From Flavobacteriales bacterium UBA6772 (GTDB lineage: Bacteria; Bacteroidota; Bacteroidia; Flavobacteriales; Flavobacteriaceae), in assembly GCA_905181765.1 (NCBI GenBank), contig CAJIYW010000003.1, forward strand, positions 43,724-107,723: 64,000 bases of DNA, read 5' to 3'. The position numbers were made by a program, and so were the translations under genes. The notes under the pieces were generated by a model. That model was not told the origin of the DNA, did no database searches, and saw nothing but the letters and a program-made list of their open reading frames with translations. Positions 1-11,780 of this stretch are shown in pieces. Position 1 is the stretch's first letter. Every line of letters starts with the position of its first letter.

Positions 1-673
1 TTTAAGGTGAAGATATTAGAAAAACAACTTTCTGGCACCTTAATTTCTGTGGATGGAACCGAAGTTTGGACAAAGCTTATAGGTGTTTTTAATATCTATA
101 ACCTAACTGCAATTATTGCAACTGCAGAGTTGTTGGGCTTAGAAAAATTAGAAACATTAACAATTATTAGCGAATTAGAAAGTGTTAGTGGACGTTTCGA
201 ATATGTAATTTCAGAAGATGGAATTACAGCAATTATAGACTATGCGCATACGCCAGATGCATTAAAAAATGTATTAGAAACTATTAATGATATAAGAACA
301 GGTAACGAAAAGGTAATTACAGTAGTAGGTTGTGGAGGTGATAGAGATCAAGCAAAAAGACCAAAAATGGCACATATTGCGTCGCAATTAAGTAGCCAGG
401 CAATTTTTACTTCAGACAATCCAAGAACAGAAAATCCGCAAACTATTTTAGATGAAATGGAAGTTGGTGTTGCCTCAGAAAACTATAGAAAAACATTGAC
501 AGTTTTAGATAGAAGACAAGCAATTAAAACGGCTTGTAAACTTTCTGAAGTAGGAGATATTATACTTATTGCAGGAAAAGGACACGAAGATTATCAAGAA
601 ATAAATGGAGTTACGTGCTCATTTTGATGATTTAGTAGAAGTGAAAAATTGTTTTAACCAGTTAAAAAAATAG
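1..673 (+). CDS. murE: UDP-N-acetylmuramoyl-L-alanyl-D-glutamate--2,6-diaminopimelate ligase, C-terminal part (frameshifted near its end)
   Basis: MurE adds meso-diaminopimelate to the UDP-MurNAc dipeptide in the cytoplasm. Only the C-terminal part lies in the window; the frame is open from base 1. Visible Mur-ligase motifs are DYAHTPDAL (nt 238-264), the GCGGDRD/KRP stretch (about 331-363), SDNPRTE (about 412-432; DNPR is the known meso-DAP recognition motif) and GKGHE (571-585). The frame stops at TGA 625-627, but the other frame continues from about nt 614 as [11 protein letters not shown] and ends at TAG 671-673, just before mraY. This matches the normal MurE end, so one extra base near 613 is the likely cause. 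First gene of a tightly packed division/cell-wall operon. Confidence 0.9.
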
Positions 674-678
674 TAAGA

Positions 679-1905
679 ATGCTGTATTATTTATTCGAAT
701 ATTTAGAAAGTCAGTTTAGTTTCCCTGGAGCTAGTGTATTTCAATTTATCACATTTAGAGCTGCAGCAGCTTTTATTTTATCATTGCTAATTTCTGCAAT
801 CTATGGTAAGAGAATTATTCAGTTTTTACAAAAGCTGCAAGTCGGCGAAACTATTAGAGATTTAGGCTTAGAGGGTCAGATTCAGAAATCTGGTACGCCA
901 ACAATGGGTGGCATTATTATTATTCTAGCAACTTTAATACCCGTTTTTTTATTAGCAAAACTAAATAATATTTATGTAATTATTCTTGTAATTACTACCG
1001 TTTGGATGGGTCTTATAGGTTTTTTAGATGATTATATTAAGGTATTTAAAAAGGATAAAGCTGGTCTGCAAGGTAAATTTAAAATTCTTGGACAAGTTGG
1101 TTTAGGTATTATTGTAGGATCTATGTTATATTTTCATGAAGATGTAACTATTAAAGAGCAATTGCCAATTGCAGAACAAGTTATACAAGATAGCGGTAGA
1201 ACAACCGTTTTTGGAGTTGCTCATAAATCAACCAAAACTACCGTACCATTTTTAAAAGATAACGAACTAGATTATACAAAAGCTTTGAGTTTCCTTGGTG
1301 AAGGTTACGAAAAATATGGTTGGATTGTATTCATCTTTATTGTTGTTTTTATTGTTACTGGAATTTCTAACGGTGCAAACTTAACTGATGGGATTGATGG
1401 TTTGGCCGCAGGCTCATCTGCCATTATTGTCATTACACTGGCTGTCTTTGCATGGGTTTCCGGAAACATCATTTTTGCAGATTATTTAGATGTTATGTAC
1501 ATCCCTAATTCAGGAGAAATGACCGTTTTTATCCTTGCTTTTGCAGGAGCATTAATCGGTTTCCTTTGGTACAATACGTATCCTGCTCAGGTTTTTATGG
1601 GTGATACAGGAAGTTTAACAATTGGCGGGATTATAGCGGTAATTGCTATTGCTATTAGAAAAGAATTATTGTTACCAATTTTAGCAGGAATTTTTGTAGT
1701 AGAAAATATGTCTGTAATTATTCAAGTTTTCTGGTTTAAGTTCACTAAAAAGAAGTTTGGTGAAGGAAGGAGAGTTTTTAGAATGGCTCCTTTGCATCAT
1801 CATTATCAAAAATTAAGTTATCACGAAAGTAAAATTGTAGTCCGTTTTTGGATTATTGGAATTCTTTTAGCGGTATTAACAATTGTGACTTTAAAATTAA
1901 GATAA
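679..1905 (+). CDS. mraY: Phospho-N-acetylmuramoyl-pentapeptide transferase
   Basis: MraY transfers phospho-MurNAc-pentapeptide from UDP to undecaprenyl phosphate at the inner face of the membrane, making lipid I. The 408-aa protein has about ten hydrophobic segments, the SGTPTMGG motif (residues 71-78), the DDYIK motif (117-121; D117/D118 match catalytic aspartates of the family), a TDGIDGLA motif near residue 235 and an HHHYQK motif near the C terminus. The length is slightly above the usual 360-400 aa, mainly through a loop near residues 150-190 that is common in Bacteroidota. It begins 5 nt after the restored murE stop and ends 1 nt before the murD start, so it is surely co-transcribed. 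Confidence 0.97.
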   Translation: MLYYLFEYLESQFSFPGASVFQFITFRAAAAFILSLLISAIYGKRIIQFLQKLQVGETIRDLGLEGQIQKSGTPTMGGIIIILATLIPVFLLAKLNNIYVIILVITTVWMGLIGFLDDYIKVFKKDKAGLQGKFKILGQVGLGIIVGSMLYFHEDVTIKEQLPIAEQVIQDSGRTTVFGVAHKSTKTTVPFLKDNELDYTKALSFLGEGYEKYGWIVFIFIVVFIVTGISNGANLTDGIDGLAAGSSAIIVITLAVFAWVSGNIIFADYLDVMYIPNSGEMTVFILAFAGALIGFLWYNTYPAQVFMGDTGSLTIGGIIAVIAIAIRKELLLPILAGIFVVENMSVIIQVFWFKFTKKKFGEGRRVFRMAPLHHHYQKLSYHESKIVVRFWIIGILLAVLTIVTLKLR

Positions 1906-1906
1906 C

Positions 1907-3240
1907 GTGAAAAGGTTGGCAATACTTGGTGGAGGAGAAAGTGGTGTTGGTGCAGCTATTTTAGGCAAACAAAAAGGCTTCGAAGTCTTTGTTTCTGATA
2001 AAGGTGAGATTTCTAAAAAGTACATAGAAGTTCTTTTAAAGAATGCGATTGAATTCGAAGAAAAAAAGCATACAGAAAGTAAAATTTTAAACGCAGATAT
2101 AGTTGTTAAAAGTCCTGGGATTGCAGATACAGTTCCTTTAGTTATAAAATTAAAAGATAAGTGCATACAAGTAATCTCTGAGATTGAATTTGCATCGAAA
2201 TATACGATGCAACTATTGTTGGAATTACGGGTTCAAATGGAAAAACCACGACTACATTATTATTGCACCATATTTTAAAAGGAGCAGGTTTAAATGTGGG
2301 CGTTGCAGGTAATATTGGTGACAGTTTTGCACAACAAGTTGCGAACGAAAAGTATGATAATTATGTATTAGAACTGAGTAGTTTTCAGTTAGATGGTGTA
2401 AAAGGTTTTAATAGCCATATTGCTATTTTAACAAATATAACACCAGATCATTTAGATAGATATGAATATGATTTTGAAAAATATATAGCCTCTAAATTTA
2501 GGGTCACAGAAAATCAGAAAGAAACTGATTATTTAATTTATGACGCAGATGATGAAGCCATTAGTAATTGGTTAAAAAAGAATAATACAAGAGCAAAATT
2601 AGTACCGTTTTCATTACAAAAAGAATTAGAATACGGCGCTTTTTTAAAAAATAATATAATAACAATCAACATAAATAAAGATACCCTCACTATGCCAATA
2701 TCTACTTTAACAGTAAAAGGAAAACATAACGTAAAGAATGCAATGGCTGCAACAATGGCAGCGCAACTACTCAGAGTTAGAAAAGAGTCTATAAAAGAGA
2801 GTTTGGCAAGTTTTGAAGGAGCAGAACATCGTTTAGAAAATGTAGCAAAGATATATGGTGTTGAGTATATTAATGATTCTAAAGCTACTAATGTAAACGC
2901 AACTTTCTATGCTTTAGAATGCATGGATAAACAAACTGTTTGGATTGTGGGTGGTGTTGATAAGGGAAATGATTACAATGACTTGTTGCCCTTGGTTAGA
3001 GAAAAGGTAAAAGCAATTGTTTGTTTAGGTCTAGACAACGATAAAATAAAAAATATATTTGGCAACGTAGTTGATATCGTAGTAGAAACTGCAGGTGCTG
3101 AAGAGGCGGTTAAAGTTGCCCGTAAGTTATCAGAAAAAGGAGACGCGGTTTTATTGTCGCCAGCTTGCGCAAGTTTCGATTTGTTTGAAAATTATGAGGA
3201 TAGAGGACGCCAATTTAAAACAGCAGTCAGAAGTCTGTAA
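1907..3240 (+). CDS. murD: UDP-N-acetylmuramoylalanine--D-glutamate ligase (frameshifted)
   Basis: MurD adds D-glutamate to UDP-MurNAc-L-alanine. The GTG start gives MKRLAILGGGESGVGAA, the N-terminal Rossmann-like UDP-binding domain. The reading frame breaks near nt 2205: before it the protein runs to SEIEFASKYT, and after it the +1-shifted frame immediately gives the ATP-binding motif GSNGKTTTT (about 2229-2255) and continues to YEDRGRQFK at the end. One base is missing around 2204-2206. The restored protein is about 444 aa, normal for MurD. Because murD is essential and has no second copy here, a sequencing or assembly error is more likely than a true null mutation. Confidence 0.9.
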
Positions 3241-3272
3241 ACCATTTAAAATAAAAAGATATTTATCTAGAA

Positions 3273-4463
3273 ATGAAAACCATTTTTAAACATATAGAAG
3301 GAGATAAAACCATTTGGGCAATTGTTGCTATTTTGGCTATATTTTCATTTATGCCTGTGTACAGTGCAAGTACAAACTTGGTATATGTTGTAGGTTCTGG
3401 CTCTACATTTGGTCATTTAGTAAAGCACATGGTTTTATTAATTATGGGTTTTGCTATTATTTATGGTGTACATAAAATACCGTATCGTTATTTTTCTGGA
3501 GGCTCTGTTTTAATGCTTCCAATTGTTATTGTTTTACTAGTTTTTACGCTTGCGCAAGGAACTACTATCGGAGGCGCAAATGCAAGCAGATGGATTCGAA
3601 TTCCGTTTGTTGGCGTTGGTTTTCAAACATCTACTCTTGCTGGTTTGGTTTTAATGGTCTTTGTTGCGAGATATTTAGCTAGAAATAAAGAAAAAGAAAT
3701 TATTTTTAAAGAAAGTTTGTTGCAGTTGTGGTTGCCAGTTAGTCTAGTCTTAATCTTAATTTTACCTGCAAACTTTTCTACAACAGCTATTATTTTTGCA
3801 ATGATTTTGGTTATTGTTTTTATTGGTGGTTATCCTTTAAAATATATCAGTTTTATTTTAGGTGCAGGAATTTTAGCACTTACTTTTTTTATATTAATTG
3901 TAAAAGCCTTTCCAGATGCAATGCCAAACAGAGTGCAAACATGGCAAAATAGAATAGAAAGTTTTTCTAATGAAGGAGGTAAAGAAGCATATCAAGTAGA
4001 AAAAGCAAAAATAGCAATTGCAACGGGTGGTCCGTTAGGAGTTGGTCCAGGTAAAAGTGTTCAAAAGAACTTTTTACCACAATCGTCATCAGATTTTATT
4101 TATGCAATTATTGTGGAAGAATATGGTCTTTTTGGTGGAGTTTTGCTTGTACTTGTATATTTTTTATTACTTTTTAGAATATTTGTTGTCTTAAAAAAAA
4201 CAGTCACTATTTTTGGCACATTATTAGTCATTGGTGTTGGTGTACCTATTATTTTTCAGGCAACCATAAACATGGCAGTTGCTACCAATTTATTTCCTGT
4301 AACAGGTCAAACGCTACCTTTAATTAGTAGTGGAGGTACTTCTATCTGGATGACCTGTTTTGCATTGGGTATGATTTTAAGTGTGAGTGCATCTAAACAA
4401 GAAACAGAAGAAGATATTTTAGATGATAATCCTTTAGACATACTGCATGAAACAATCGATTAA
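3273..4463 (+). CDS. ftsW: Lipid II polymerase / cell division protein FtsW
   Basis: SEDS-family membrane protein that polymerises glycan strands at the division septum with its partner class B PBP. The 396-aa sequence shows about ten transmembrane segments, the early MPVYSAST segment and the conserved C-terminal stretch [14 protein letters not shown], which is diagnostic for FtsW/RodA. Its position between murD and murG supports FtsW rather than RodA. The 3' end overlaps murG by 17 nt, pointing to translational coupling. ATG start at 3273. Confidence 0.96.
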   Translation: MKTIFKHIEGDKTIWAIVAILAIFSFMPVYSASTNLVYVVGSGSTFGHLVKHMVLLIMGFAIIYGVHKIPYRYFSGGSVLMLPIVIVLLVFTLAQGTTIGGANASRWIRIPFVGVGFQTSTLAGLVLMVFVARYLARNKEKEIIFKESLLQLWLPVSLVLILILPANFSTTAIIFAMILVIVFIGGYPLKYISFILGAGILALTFFILIVKAFPDAMPNRVQTWQNRIESFSNEGGKEAYQVEKAKIAIATGGPLGVGPGKSVQKNFLPQSSSDFIYAIIVEEYGLFGGVLLVLVYFLLLFRIFVVLKKTVTIFGTLLVIGVGVPIIFQATINMAVATNLFPVTGQTLPLISSGGTSIWMTCFALGMILSVSASKQETEEDILDDNPLDILHETID

Positions 4464-5541
4464 CATATTAATTTCTGGAGGTGGAACTGGCGGACATATT
4501 TATCCAGCAATTGCAATTGCAAATGAGATAAAAGTACGGTACCCGAATGCTAATTTTCTATTTGTTGGGGCAAAAGATAAGATGGAAATGGAAAAAGTGC
4601 CACAAGCAGGCTATCAAATCAAAGGATTATGGATTTCTGGAATTCAAAGAAAATTGACCTTAGATAATATATCATTTCCTTTTAAGCTGATACACAGTTT
4701 ATATAATGCATTAAAAATTATTAATAAATTTAAACCAGATATTGCTATTGGTACTGGTGGTTTTGCAAGCGGACCAACCCTAATAATGGCAGCTATAAAA
4801 GGAGTGCCAACGGTAATACAAGAACAAAATTCATACCCAGGAATAACAAATAAATTATTAAGTAAGAAAGCAAAAAATATTTGTGTTGCTTATGATCATT
4901 TAGAACGGTTTTTTCCTTTAGATAAAATTATAAAAACAGGGAATCCAGTTCGCCAAGACTTGCTTTCAATTCATTCAAAAAAAGAAGATGGAAAAACCTT
5001 TTTTAAATTAGATAAAACCAAGAAAACTATTTTAATTTTAGGAGGAAGTTTAGGTGCAAGAAAAATAAATCAGATTGTAGAAAGTAATTTAGACTTCTTT
5101 AAAAGTCAAAAAGTTCAGGTTATTTGGCAATGTGGTAAGTTCTACTTTGAGGAGTATCAAAAGTATAATACATTAGCAGATATACAAGTATATCAATTTA
5201 TAAATAGAATGGATTTTGCATATGCTGCAGCAGATGTAATTATATCTAGAGCGGGTGCAAGTTCTGTATCTGAATTGTGTATTGTGGGCAAGCCGGTAGT
5301 TTTTATTCCTTCGCCAAACGTGGCCGAAGATCATCAAACAAAAAATGCAAAATCTATTGTGGATAAACATGCCGCTTTAATGATTAAAGAAAGTGATTTG
5401 GAGACGTTTCCAGTAGTTTTTGAATCGTTGATAAAAGATACAGGTAAACAAGAAAGCTTGTCAGAAAACATAAAAGAATTAGCACTTCCTAGTGCAACAA
5501 AAGATATTGTTGATACTATTGAAAAATTATTAAAAAAGTGA
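4447..5541 (+). CDS. murG: UDP-N-acetylglucosamine--N-acetylmuramyl-(pentapeptide) pyrophosphoryl-undecaprenol GlcNAc transferase
   Basis: MurG is a peripheral GT28 glycosyltransferase converting lipid I to lipid II at the cytoplasmic face of the membrane. The 364-aa protein has the N-terminal [11 protein letters not shown] loop (residues 11-21), the GTGGFASGP motif, the EQNSYPG motif, the [14 protein letters not shown]-binding start of the C-terminal domain and the [11 protein letters not shown] donor-site motif. Length is normal. It overlaps ftsW upstream and its stop overlaps the murC GTG start by 4 nt. Confidence 0.97.
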   Translation: MKQSINILISGGGTGGHIYPAIAIANEIKVRYPNANFLFVGAKDKMEMEKVPQAGYQIKGLWISGIQRKLTLDNISFPFKLIHSLYNALKIINKFKPDIAIGTGGFASGPTLIMAAIKGVPTVIQEQNSYPGITNKLLSKKAKNICVAYDHLERFFPLDKIIKTGNPVRQDLLSIHSKKEDGKTFFKLDKTKKTILILGGSLGARKINQIVESNLDFFKSQKVQVIWQCGKFYFEEYQKYNTLADIQVYQFINRMDFAYAAADVIISRAGASSVSELCIVGKPVVFIPSPNVAEDHQTKNAKSIVDKHAALMIKESDLETFPVVFESLIKDTGKQESLSENIKELALPSATKDIVDTIEKLLKK

Positions 5542-6890
5542 ATTTAAAAAATATACATAACATTTATTTTCTCGGAATTGGGGGTATAGGAATGAGTGCA
5601 ATTGCACGTTATTTTGCTTCAAATGGGAAAAAAGTAGCAGGTTATGACAAGACACCTTCTCCAATTACAGAAGAACTAGAGGAATTAGGTATTGCAATTC
5701 ATTTTGAAGATGCTGTAAAAAACATTCCAATTTCATTTTTAAATAAAGAAGAAACGTTGGTTGTTTATACACCAGCAATTCCAAAGAATCAAACCGAATT
5801 TAATTATTTTCTGGATCATAAATTCACAATTTTAAAGAGGGCAGCAGTTTTAGGTAAAATTACTGAAACTACATTTTGTTTAGCAGTTGCAGGAACGCAC
5901 GGTAAAACAACAACATCTTCTATTTTAGGCCATATTATGGCTGAGGTTAAGGCTACTTCTTTTTTAGGTGGAATTGCAGAGAATTATAATTCCAATTTAA
6001 TTCTAGGGTCCACGGAAATTAGTGTTGTTGAAGCTGATGAGTTTGATCGTTCTTTTTTGCAGTTAAGTCCAAATATTGCATGTGTAACTTCTATGGATGC
6101 AGATCATTTAGATATTTATAAAAATATAGAAGCATTAAACGATTCGTTTGTTTCTTTTTCAAATAAAGTTTCAGATACTTTAATTATTGCAAAAGGACTA
6201 CCTCTAAAAGGGCTAACATATGCAATTGAAGCAGCAGCAGATTATAATGCTTTTAATTTAAAAATAGAAAATGGCATCTATATTTTCGATGTAAAAACAC
6301 CTACATCAGAAATTAAAAATATCGAATTTCATTTACCAGGGCGCCATAATGTAATGAATGCTTTGGCTGCTTTGGCCATGGCAGATGTGTATGGAATTTC
6401 TTTAGAGAATATCAAACGAAATTTATCAACTTTTAAAGGTGTTCAACGTAGATTTTCATATAAAATTAAGACAACAGATTTTGTACTTATTGATGACTAT
6501 GCACATCACCCAATAGCTATAAATGCAGTAGAAAATTCAGTAAGAGAGATGTATCCAAATAAAGAAATTTTGGTAGTTTTTCAGCCTCATTTATTTTCAA
6601 GAACAAGAGATTTTATAGAAGATTTTGCTTCTGCGTTATCAAAGTTTGATGACGTATTGTTATTGGATATTTATCCAGCAAGGGAAACTCCTATTGTTGG
6701 GGTAGATTCTAATTGGTTGTTGAGTAAAATTGAAAATAAGCATAAAAAATTGTCACAAAAACATAATTTAATAAAAGATATTAAAAATTCTTCTGCAAAA
6801 GTAGTTGTAATGTTGGGTGCAGGAGATATTGGAGTACTGGTAAATGAGGTAACAAGTGAACTTTTAAAAGCAATAGAATATGAAGCTTAA
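5538..6890 (+). CDS. murC: UDP-N-acetylmuramate--L-alanine ligase
   Basis: MurC adds L-alanine to UDP-MurNAc, the first peptide step of peptidoglycan synthesis. The 450-aa protein starts with the [14 protein letters not shown] nucleotide-binding loop, has the Mur-ligase P-loop [10 protein letters not shown], the [10 protein letters not shown] stretch, the [11 protein letters not shown] motif and the DDYAHHP motif. Start is GTG at 5538, overlapping the murG stop by 4 nt; no better ATG fits because the GIGG loop lies 12 residues in. It overlaps ftsQ by 11 nt. Confidence 0.97.
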   Translation: MNLKNIHNIYFLGIGGIGMSAIARYFASNGKKVAGYDKTPSPITEELEELGIAIHFEDAVKNIPISFLNKEETLVVYTPAIPKNQTEFNYFLDHKFTILKRAAVLGKITETTFCLAVAGTHGKTTTSSILGHIMAEVKATSFLGGIAENYNSNLILGSTEISVVEADEFDRSFLQLSPNIACVTSMDADHLDIYKNIEALNDSFVSFSNKVSDTLIIAKGLPLKGLTYAIEAAADYNAFNLKIENGIYIFDVKTPTSEIKNIEFHLPGRHNVMNALAALAMADVYGISLENIKRNLSTFKGVQRRFSYKIKTTDFVLIDDYAHHPIAINAVENSVREMYPNKEILVVFQPHLFSRTRDFIEDFASALSKFDDVLLLDIYPARETPIVGVDSNWLLSKIENKHKKLSQKHNLIKDIKNSSAKVVVMLGAGDIGVLVNEVTSELLKAIEYEA

Positions 6891-7605
6891 AAGAGTTGTA
6901 AAGTATTTGTTATTGGTTGTTTTAATTGGGTTTTTAGGCTTTTTGTATGGCTTTACTTCCAAGAGGAATAATGTAAAAAAAGTAACAAAAATCGAAGTAA
7001 AATTTGAAGATGGAAACAACAATTTTTTAACACATGCAATGGTTGATAAATTGTTAATACAAAATAATAAAACAGTTGAAAACCAAGCAAAATCTGTGCT
7101 AGATTTATACAGCTTAGAGCGCAGCGTATCTAAAAACCCTTATATAGAAAAAGCAGTGGTTTTTTTAACCATAGCTGGGGTAATAAAAGCGACGATAAAA
7201 CAACGTACACCAATTGCAAGAATTCTTTCTAGTAAAGATTCTTATTATGTTGATAAACAGGGTGTAAAAATGCCTTTGTCTGCTAATTATTCAGCAAGAG
7301 TGTTGTTAGTTTCAGGGGTTGAAAATGCAGAAGATATTCAGGTTATTTTACCTCTAATAGCAACTGTTTTAAAAGATAGTTTTTTGCAAAAAGAAATCGT
7401 TGGGATTGTAAAATCTGCCGATGATACGTATGAGTTTTCTGTAAGAAGTGGAAATTATAAAATTAATTTCGGAAAATTAACAGAAATAGAATTGAAATTT
7501 AAGAAGTTAAAAGCGTTTTATAATACTACATTTAAAAATAAAATGATACAGGAATATAAAACGATTGAATTAAAATATCACAACCAAGTTGTGTGTACAA
7601 AATAA
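6880..7605 (+). CDS. ftsQ: Cell division protein FtsQ/DivIB
   Basis: Divisome scaffold protein with one N-terminal membrane anchor (about residues 7-26) and a periplasmic POTRA-type region. Sequence identity to enteric FtsQ is low, as is normal in Bacteroidota; the call rests on topology (241 aa, single N-terminal TM), the LERSVSKNPYIEKAVV stretch typical of POTRA, the KQRTPIARI segment, and its position between murC and ftsA. ATG start overlaps the murC end by 11 nt. Confidence 0.88.
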   Translation: MKLKRVVKYLLLVVLIGFLGFLYGFTSKRNNVKKVTKIEVKFEDGNNNFLTHAMVDKLLIQNNKTVENQAKSVLDLYSLERSVSKNPYIEKAVVFLTIAGVIKATIKQRTPIARILSSKDSYYVDKQGVKMPLSANYSARVLLVSGVENAEDIQVILPLIATVLKDSFLQKEIVGIVKSADDTYEFSVRSGNYKINFGKLTEIELKFKKLKAFYNTTFKNKMIQEYKTIELKYHNQVVCTK

Positions 7606-7611
7606 GTCGAA

Positions 7612-8934
7612 ATGGAAAACAATAAAATAGCTGTTGGTTTAGATATTGGTACAACTAAAATTGTTGCCATGATTGGTCGTAAAAATGAATATGACAAAAT
7701 AGAAGTTGTTGGTATTGGTAAAGCGAAAAGCTTAGGTGTAAAACGAGGTGTTGTAAGTAATATTACACAGACCATACAATCTATTCAGCAGGCTGTAGAC
7801 GAAGCAGAAAGTGTTTCTGGTGTAAAGATAGAAGACGTTGTTGTAGGTATTGCTGGACAGCATATTAGAAGTTTACATCATTCAGACTACATTACAAGAA
7901 ATAATGCAGATGAGGTAATAGATGAGGCAGACATAGAAAACTTAGTAAACCAAGTACATAAACTTGTAATGTTGCCAGGAGAAGAAATTATTCATGTGTT
8001 ACCACAAGAATTTAAAGTAGATTCTCAAGCAGATATTAAAGAACCAATTGGTATGTATGGTGGTCGTTTAGAAGCAAATTTTCATGTAGTTGTTGGGCAA
8101 GTTTCTTCTATTAGAAATATTGGACGTTGTGTAAAAAGTGCAGGTTTAGATTTAAGTGATATTACTTTAGAACCATTGGCATCTGCAGCTGCAGTGCTAA
8201 GTGTAGAAGAAAAAGAAGCAGGTGTAGCTTTGATTGATATTGGTGGAGGTACCACAGATTTAGCTATTTTTAAGGATGGTATTATTAGACATACGGCGGT
8301 TATTCCTTTTGGAGGAAATGTAATAACAGATGATATTAAAGAAGGTTGCTCTATAATAGAAAAGCAAGCAGAGTTATTAAAAATTAAATTTGGATCTGCG
8401 TGGCCAGGTGAAAATAAAGAAACAGAAATTGTTTCAATTCCCGGTTTAAGAGGAAGGGAGCCAAAGGAAATTACCTTAAAGAATTTATCGAAGATTATTC
8501 ATGCTAGAGTGCAAGAGATTATTGAGCACGTATATTTAGAAGTGAAAAATTATGGACATGAAACTGCAAAGGGAAAGTTAATTGCAGGAATTGTCTTAAC
8601 AGGTGGTGGATCTCAATTAAAACATCTACGTCAATTAGTAGAGTATATTACTGGTATGGATGCTAGAATTGGTTTTCCTAACGAGCATTTAGCAGGAGAT
8701 TCTGAAGATGCTTTATCTAGCCCATCATATGCAACAGCAGTTGGTTTGTTAATGGAAGGTTTAAATAGAGACGATAGAGAAGAAGAAAATACTATTGAAG
8801 AAGTTACTCTAGAAGGTACAGATATATCTGAAAATGACCCAGCCATAGACGAGAAACCAAAATCAAAAAAGAAAAAATCATTTTTTGATAAGTTTACAGA
8901 AAGTCTTAAGGATTTCTTAGACAATGCAGAGTAA
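7612..8934 (+). CDS. ftsA: Cell division protein FtsA
   Basis: Actin-like ATPase that ties FtsZ to the membrane and recruits the divisome. The 440-aa protein has the phosphate-1 motif AVGLDIGTTK (residues 7-16), the SHS2/1C subdomain near 85-165, the phosphate-2 motif LIDIGGGTTDLAIF, and the adenosine motif VLTGGGSQL. A charged linker (about 385-420) leads to the C-terminal amphipathic tail FFDKFTESLKDFL, the expected membrane-targeting sequence. Directly after ftsQ (6 nt gap) and upstream of ftsZ. Confidence 0.97.
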   Translation: MENNKIAVGLDIGTTKIVAMIGRKNEYDKIEVVGIGKAKSLGVKRGVVSNITQTIQSIQQAVDEAESVSGVKIEDVVVGIAGQHIRSLHHSDYITRNNADEVIDEADIENLVNQVHKLVMLPGEEIIHVLPQEFKVDSQADIKEPIGMYGGRLEANFHVVVGQVSSIRNIGRCVKSAGLDLSDITLEPLASAAAVLSVEEKEAGVALIDIGGGTTDLAIFKDGIIRHTAVIPFGGNVITDDIKEGCSIIEKQAELLKIKFGSAWPGENKETEIVSIPGLRGREPKEITLKNLSKIIHARVQEIIEHVYLEVKNYGHETAKGKLIAGIVLTGGGSQLKHLRQLVEYITGMDARIGFPNEHLAGDSEDALSSPSYATAVGLLMEGLNRDDREEENTIEEVTLEGTDISENDPAIDEKPKSKKKKSFFDKFTESLKDFLDNAE

Positions 8935-9010
8935 AAGAAGTGATTACGTAAAGAGTGGTTCAAGAGAACATATATAATAAAGAAAAAATAAAATATAATA
9001 GAACGTTATT

Positions 9011-10918
9011 ATGAGCACAGAATTTGATAACATTTCATTTAATATGCCAAAGACACAATCTAACACTATAAAAGTAATTGGTGTTGGTGGTGGTGGAAGC
9101 AATGCAGTAAACCACATGTTTACGCAGCAAATTAAAGGTGTAGACTTTGTAATTTGTAATACAGATTCACAAGCATTAGAAAATAGTTCAGTTCCTAATA
9201 AAATACAATTAGGTGCTAACTTAACTTCTGGTTTGGGTGCGGGGGCAAATCCAGAAATTGGAGCACAAGCAGCCAAGGAGAGTATGCAAGAAATTCAGCA
9301 AATGTTAAATACCCAAACAAAAATGGTATTTATAACAGCAGGAATGGGTGGTGGAACGGGTACGGGAGCCGCGCCAATTATTGCAAAAATTGCTAAAGAT
9401 ATGGATATTCTTACGGTTGGAATTGTAACCATGCCTTTCGCTTTTGAAGGAAGAAGACGATCTAAACAAGCTCAAGAAGGAATTGATCAATTGCGCCAAA
9501 ATGTAGATTCTTTAATTGTAATTAATAATAATAAATTACGTGAGGTATATGGAAACCTTGGCTTTAAAGCCGGTTTTTCTAAAGCAGATGAAGTTTTATC
9601 TACTGCTTCTCGTGGTATTGCAGAGGTAATTACCCATCATTATAAGCAGAATATTGATTTACATGATGCAAAAACAGTGCTTTCTAATAGTGGAACAGCT
9701 ATTATGGGCTCTGCAAAAGAAGAAGGAACTAATAGAGCAAGAACGGCTATTGTAAAAGCATTAGATTCTCCATTATTAAACGATAATAAAATTACAGGAG
9801 CTAAAAATGTATTGTTGTTAATTGTTTCAGGAACTAATGAGGTTACGTTAGACGAAATAGGAGAAATAAACGATTATATTCAAGATGAAGCAGGGTATGA
9901 CGCCAATATTATTATGGGTGTTGGTGAAGACGAGAAATTAGGAGATTCTATCGCTGTAACAATTGTTGCCACTGGTTTTGCAAAAGATCAACAGAGTACA
10001 ATAACAAATACAGAGGTTAAAAAGATAGTTCATACTTTAGAGAATGATCAAAAAGCAACCTATAATTTTGATGAAAAAACCATTACGAAGTCGCCTACTT
10101 TAGAGCAACCAATTTCTGATGTTATCCAAGAAAAAATTATTCATATTTTAGAAGATGATGCGGAAATTGAAGAAGTAAAGCCAACTCCGAAAATGGACTT
10201 GATACCGACTTCTGAAACCATTGTAAATACACCTGTGTTTCACGAAGAAGTATCTCTAGATATCGTTTCTGAGGATGATTTTGTTATTACAGATGTTACA
10301 CCAATTGTAGAAGCTGTTGTTGAAGAGCCAAAACAAATTCAAGCAGATTTATTATTTGATTTACCGTTAAATAATAAAAGAGAAGAAGTATCACAAGCGA
10401 TTACATTTAATTTAAATGAGCCTTCTGAAGATGTTAATGATATAGAGGTTGTTGCAGTAGAGGAAGTTATTCCTATCCGTAAAATTCAAGAGACACGTTA
10501 CGTTTTAGAAGATTTTGACGCAAAACCAACGATTGGTAAAAGTTCTCGCATTACTGGAAAAGATACCACTGTTGCGGAAGAAGAAATTCAATTTGAATTG
10601 AAGACAGCAGCACCTGAAGCGAAAATAAATAGTATACAAACAATCAGTGAAGAAGTTTCTCCTTTAGATTTAACAATATCTGAATTACAAAAAAGAGCAG
10701 AAGAAAGACGTAAAAAAATGAAAGGTTTCAATTATAAATTCAATGATCAATTGAATAAAAATATAGATGAAATTGAACGCCAGCCAGCTTATAAAAGATT
10801 AGGATTAGACTTGAGTGCAGGTGCATCAATTAGTAAGTCTAAGACAGCTATTAAAAATGATGATAGCGATATTGATTTTAAATCGAACAATTCTTTTTTA
10901 CATGACAATGTAGATTAG
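9011..10918 (+). CDS. ftsZ: Cell division protein FtsZ
   Basis: Tubulin-like GTPase that forms the Z ring. The N-terminal globular domain carries [10 protein letters not shown] (residues 24-33) and the tubulin signature GGGTGTG (113-119). The protein is 635 aa, long for FtsZ, because of a roughly 300-aa acidic linker; such long linkers are usual in flavobacteria. Last gene of the mur/fts operon: the 76-nt gap after ftsA holds no obvious terminator, and a clear terminator follows ftsZ. Confidence 0.98.
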   Translation: MSTEFDNISFNMPKTQSNTIKVIGVGGGGSNAVNHMFTQQIKGVDFVICNTDSQALENSSVPNKIQLGANLTSGLGAGANPEIGAQAAKESMQEIQQMLNTQTKMVFITAGMGGGTGTGAAPIIAKIAKDMDILTVGIVTMPFAFEGRRRSKQAQEGIDQLRQNVDSLIVINNNKLREVYGNLGFKAGFSKADEVLSTASRGIAEVITHHYKQNIDLHDAKTVLSNSGTAIMGSAKEEGTNRARTAIVKALDSPLLNDNKITGAKNVLLLIVSGTNEVTLDEIGEINDYIQDEAGYDANIIMGVGEDEKLGDSIAVTIVATGFAKDQQSTITNTEVKKIVHTLENDQKATYNFDEKTITKSPTLEQPISDVIQEKIIHILEDDAEIEEVKPTPKMDLIPTSETIVNTPVFHEEVSLDIVSEDDFVITDVTPIVEAVVEEPKQIQADLLFDLPLNNKREEVSQAITFNLNEPSEDVNDIEVVAVEEVIPIRKIQETRYVLEDFDAKPTIGKSSRITGKDTTVAEEEIQFELKTAAPEAKINSIQTISEEVSPLDLTISELQKRAEERRKKMKGFNYKFNDQLNKNIDEIERQPAYKRLGLDLSAGASISKSKTAIKNDDSDIDFKSNNSFLHDNVD

Positions 10919-10940
10919 TACTCGTTCTGTTAAAAGTTTA

Positions 10941-10976
10941 AAAACCGCATCAAAATTAATTTGATGTGGTTTTTTT
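10941..10976 (+). terminator. Rho-independent terminator after ftsZ
   Basis: Inverted repeat CCGCATCAAA (10945-10954) / TTTGATGTGG (10960-10969) with a 5-nt loop and one G-U pair, followed by seven T (10970-10976). It closes the mur/fts operon. Confidence 0.9.
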
Positions 10977-11064
10977 GATTTTAATTTTTAGTTTAAGGAA
11001 GTTTTAAAAGCAGCTTAAAAATAGCGAAAGGTTTAATTAATGTATACAATATATGATAGTTCAA

Positions 11065-11109
11065 TATCTTTGTGACGTTTAATTAAAGCATACATTTTTA
11101 TTATCTTTA
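11065..11109 (+). promoter_or_regulatory. Candidate promoter elements upstream of the cyclophilin-like lipoprotein
   Basis: Two matches to the Bacteroidota -7 box TAnnTTTG lie here: TATCTTTG (11065-11072) and the weaker TATCTTTA (11102-11109), 18 nt before the ATG. I see no well-spaced -33 TTG for either, so which one is used is open. Confidence 0.4.
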
Positions 11110-11127
11110 CGCATCTAATTTAGTAGT

Positions 11128-11754
11128 ATGAAAAAAGGAATATATCTCTTTATTGTTATTTTATTGTGCAGTTGTAGTCCGAAATTATTCAAAGAAAAAT
11201 GGACAAACATTCAGGCACCTGAAACTTTTAACGCACGTTTTGAAACTACACAAGGGAACTTTGATATTGAAGCAAAAAGAGAATGGGCCCCAAATGGTGT
11301 AGACAGATTGTATCAATTAATTACAAAAAACTATTATCAAGATATTTCAATTTTTAGGGTAGTTCCTAACTTTGTGGCGCAATTCGGAATTCATAATGAC
11401 ACTTTAATAAATAATAGTTGGCAACGGAGCGGTATAAAAGATGAACCTGTAACGCTAAAAAATGATGCGATGACAATTGCATTTGCAAGAGGAGGCGTTA
11501 AAAGTCGCTCTAATCAAATATTTATCAATCTAAAAGATAATTATCGTCTAGATAAACTGGCATATTCTGGAGTTACTGGTTTCCCGGTAGTGGCAAAAGT
11601 AGTTGCTGGAAAAGAAGTTATTTTAAAGTTTTATGATGGGTACGGAGAAAAACTAGGGAGAAAACAAGATATGATTTCAAAATTTGGAAACGTATTTGTA
11701 CGCGAGGAATATCCGAAAACAGATTTCATTATAAGAGCATATATTTTAGAATAA
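11128..11754 (+). CDS. Peptidylprolyl isomerase (cyclophilin-type), lipoprotein
   Basis: Likely periplasmic or outer-membrane-anchored prolyl cis-trans isomerase. The N terminus is a lipoprotein signal (hydrophobic stretch followed by LLCSCS, lipobox Cys near residue 14-16). The body matches a cyclophilin core: FETTQGNFDIEA at the start, YYQDISIFRVVPNFVAQFG (the segment that in classical cyclophilins reads FHRVI..FMIQGG), MTIAFARG and SNQIFINL. The total of 208 aa is normal for bacterial lipid-anchored cyclophilins. Monocistronic between the ftsZ terminator and the convergent M1 peptidase gene. Confidence 0.85.
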   Translation: MKKGIYLFIVILLCSCSPKLFKEKWTNIQAPETFNARFETTQGNFDIEAKREWAPNGVDRLYQLITKNYYQDISIFRVVPNFVAQFGIHNDTLINNSWQRSGIKDEPVTLKNDAMTIAFARGGVKSRSNQIFINLKDNYRLDKLAYSGVTGFPVVAKVVAGKEVILKFYDGYGEKLGRKQDMISKFGNVFVREEYPKTDFIIRAYILE

Positions 11755-11780
11755 CATCTTGTTTGAAAAATTGTATGGAT